Shown: positions 62,398 to 64,000 of the stretch, piece by piece
Layout: each line of letters begins with the position of its first letter
Position numbering within the stretch: position 1 is the stretch's first letter
NCBI GenBank assembly: GCA_963825255.1
Contig: CAWGSF010000009.1
Location: 992,001 to 1,056,000 of the forward strand
Direction of reading: 5' to 3'
Length of the DNA stretch: 64,000 nucleotides
Source of the DNA: JAIBJN01 sp963825255
Lineage (GTDB): Bacteria; Actinomycetota; Thermoleophilia; Gaiellales; Gaiellaceae
Program-made: the position numbers and the translations under genes
Notes under the pieces: generated by a model
The model's database searches: none
Told to the model about the DNA's origin: nothing
Seen by the model: only the letters and a program-made list of their open reading frames with translations

Positions 62398-63515
62398 CGG
62401 TACCGCGAGAACCAGGGGACGACGAGGGCGGCGACGAGCGCGGAGAAGGCCGCCGCGAGCAGGAACGGGAGCCGCGTGTCCGCGTCGAACAGCGGCACGT
62501 AGACGAGCGGGGCGATCGCCACGCCCGCGAACTTGAACGCGCTGTAGGCCGATGTCGCCCCGGCGCGGTTCGAGGGGAAGGACTCGACGACGATCGTGTT
62601 GAGCCCGGCCCAGACGAACGCGGACGCGCACCCGACGAGGAAGTAGACGAACGCGAGGCTCCAGACGGTCGGCGCGAAGTAGAGGCCGAGGACGCCCGCC
62701 GTGCAGCCGATCGCGCCGAAGAACGCCGTTCCCGGGCGGCCGAGCCGGTCGACGACCGTCCCCGCATAGCGCCCGAAGGCGATGCCGCCGATCCCGTAGC
62801 CCGCGACGAGGAGCCCGCGCCCGGCCGAGCCGAGGCCGAACTCCTCGTCGGCGACGAGGGCGAGCACGAAGCCGATGGCGGTGAAGCCGAGGTAGCCGAG
62901 CAGCGCGGTCGTCCCGAGGAGCGAGATCCAGCGGTTGAGGAGCGCCCGTGCGGACGCGCCCGGCTCGGGCCTGTGCTCGACTGCGCGGAGCGACTGCCGC
63001 GGGAACGCGAGCACGGCCGCGACGACCGCCACGAGGACGAAGGCGAGACGCCAGCTGATCTCACCGAGCGCGCCACCGAGCACCGGCGCCAGCGTCAGGC
63101 CGGCCGTCTGGGCCGCAGCGAACGTGCCGACGCTCCGGCCGAGGATCTCGGGAGCGACGACCTCCGCGAGCGCGGCGAGGAGGATGGGGGAGAGGAACGC
63201 GTTGGCGCTGCCCATCAGCGCCCGGGCGCCGAGGAAGCTCCAGATCTCGGGCGCGAAGGCGCAGGCGAGGGCCGCCGCCCCGAAGGCGACGTAGGCGGTG
63301 CGCACGACGCGACGCGGCCCCAGACGCTCCGCCACCGTCCCCGAGACGAGCTGGAGGGCGGCGAACGGGACCATGTACGCGGTGATGGCGGCGGCGACCC
63401 ACGCGAGCGACGTGCCGAGGTCGTCGGCCACGTTGGGGATGAGGGCGACGAGCATGGCGCCGCCGAAGGGCCCGAGGAAGCCTCCGACGTACAGCGGGAA
63501 GGTGAGGCGGCGCAC
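62394..63515 (-). CDS. Major facilitator superfamily transporter
   Basis: 373 residues, 12 helices. MFS loop motif SGTVAERLGPRRVVRTAYVA after helix 2; the equivalent in the second half is YAGTVVDRLGRPGTAFFGAI. ALMGSANAFLSPILLAALAE and GTFAAAQTAGLTLAPVLGG fit drug:H+ antiporter-type members. Substrate unknown. GTG 63515 lies 8 nt from a -10 shared with the divergent glycosylase gene. Confidence 0.9.
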   Translation of the reverse strand: MRRLTFPLYVGGFLGPFGGAMLVALIPNVADDLGTSLAWVAAAITAYMVPFAALQLVSGTVAERLGPRRVVRTAYVAFGAAALACAFAPEIWSFLGARALMGSANAFLSPILLAALAEVVAPEILGRSVGTFAAAQTAGLTLAPVLGGALGEISWRLAFVLVAVVAAVLAFPRQSLRAVEHRPEPGASARALLNRWISLLGTTALLGYLGFTAIGFVLALVADEEFGLGSAGRGLLVAGYGIGGIAFGRYAGTVVDRLGRPGTAFFGAIGCTAGVLGLYFAPTVWSLAFVYFLVGCASAFVWAGLNTIVVESFPSNRAGATSAYSAFKFAGVAIAPLVYVPLFDADTRLPFLLAAAFSALVAALVVPWFSRYR

Positions 63516-63522
63516 GCGGCGG

Positions 63523-63529
63523 TAGGCTA
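63523..63529. promoter_or_regulatory. Palindromic -10 (TAGGCTA) shared by a divergent pair
   Basis: Plus TAGGCT (63523-63528) ends 10 nt before GTG 63539. Minus TAGCCT (63529-63524) ends 8 nt before GTG 63515. The starts are only 23 bp apart and both genes would be leaderless. Confidence 0.6.
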
Positions 63530-63538
63530 CGCGGCCGC

Positions 63539-64000
63539 GTGAGGAGCGAGCGCTTCGTCCGTGACCTCGCCGTCGCCCGTATCGGGACGACGTTCAACTT
63601 CTACCGCGACGGAGACGGAGCCGACGTGCGGCGGAACCGGCTCGAGGACTACCTCCGATCGCGTGACGGCGCGCGCCTGCTGCTCGTCGGCGAGGCGGCC
63701 GGCTACCGCGGCGCCCGGGTGAGCGGCATCCCGTTCACGTCGGAGCGCCAGGTCAGCGGCGCCCCGCCGGGCGAGGCGACGGCCACGATCGTGCAGCGCG
63801 TCCTCGCCGAGCTCGGACTGGCGGACGACGTGCTCCTCTGGAACGTCGTCCCGACTCACCCGCACCTGCCGGACCGGCCCGGCTCGAACCGTCCGCCGAC
63901 GTGTGCCGAGGCGGCGGAGGGCACCCGCTTCCTCGCGGAGCTGGCCCGCGGGCGCCGTGTCGTCGCCGTCGGGAGAATCGCCCAGAGGCTTCTCGGCGCG
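63539..64000 (+). CDS. Uracil-DNA glycosylase family protein (3' end cut by window edge)
   Basis: 154 residues visible, GTG start. Family pattern: RLLLVGEAAGYRGARVSGIP with FTSERQVSG (motif A region of GEAPGYRG type), LLWNVVPTHPHLPDRPGSNR and VVAVGRIAQRLLGA. This resembles the bacterial UDG superfamily members often annotated simply as uracil-DNA glycosylase. The C-terminal His motif lies beyond the window. Divergent from the MFS gene with a shared -10. Confidence 0.82.
   Translation, partial: MRSERFVRDLAVARIGTTFNFYRDGDGADVRRNRLEDYLRSRDGARLLLVGEAAGYRGARVSGIPFTSERQVSGAPPGEATATIVQRVLAELGLADDVLLWNVVPTHPHLPDRPGSNRPPTCAEAAEGTRFLAELARGRRVVAVGRIAQRLLGA

Overview
The window is a dense, very GC-rich chromosomal segment. 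It fits a high-GC actinobacterium, most likely of the Thermoleophilia (Gaiella/Solirubrobacter-like). I base this on the codon bias, the frequent GTG and TTG starts, a PimA-like glycosyltransferase, a DEDDh/GIY-YIG exonuclease fusion of actinobacterial type, and small proteins I associate with that class. Genes are packed with GTGA or ATGA overlaps inside operons and overlapping 3' ends between convergent genes. I found no tRNA, rRNA or CRISPR array.

Layout. 0-5.8 kb: adenosine-deaminase-like gene (cut by the left edge), aminotransferase, PimA-like glycosyltransferase plus flippase-like membrane protein, hydrolase, cyclic-nucleotide-binding protein. 5.9-11.9 kb: accessory stretch that begins at a tyrosine-integrase remnant and carries an aldo/keto reductase, a broken SDR gene, a frameshifted SigJ-like ECF sigma gene, VOC and ABM-type small enzymes, an ATP-grasp protein and a DUF899 protein. 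11.9-17.2 kb: DNA methyltransferase, xseBA, a membrane-anchored coiled-coil protein and a serine-hydrolase gene. 17.2-23.65 kb: a genomic island bounded by an exact 19-bp direct repeat, with a Cro/CI-type regulator, a zinc-ribbon/sigma-70 fusion and a fabF-like gene. 23.6-45 kb: UbiA-like and UbiE-like genes, ferritin, acetyl-CoA synthetase, proline dehydrogenase, queuosine-precursor transporter, membrane proteins, enoyl-ACP-reductase-like SDR, cold-shock protein, AlkA-type glycosylase, pabB/pabC-like pair. 45-64 kb: murI, rph, mgtC-like, rdgB, pyrE, HU, exonuclease fusion, pyrF, D,D-carboxypeptidase, PfkB kinase, guaB, guaA, transporters, acylphosphatase, and a uracil-DNA-glycosylase-family gene cut by the right edge.

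The main structural result is how the island sits. The 19-bp repeat at 23632-23650 holds the last codons and stop of the UbiA-like gene. The copy at 17234-17252 holds the GTG start of the serine-hydrolase gene. With the island removed, the two genes would be joined by a GTGA stop/start overlap, as in most operons here, giving one minus-strand operon from the UbiE-like gene to xseB. The island therefore appears to have integrated exactly at a start/stop overlap inside an operon.

A second pattern is a TAnnnT-type -10 hexamer ending only 6-10 nt before the start codon of many transcription-unit leaders, which implies leaderless mRNAs. At several divergent pairs one near-palindromic -10 appears to serve both genes. 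Finally, about twenty single-base indels break otherwise well-conserved genes. Most are +1 in G/C runs, which looks more like assembly error than mass pseudogenisation.
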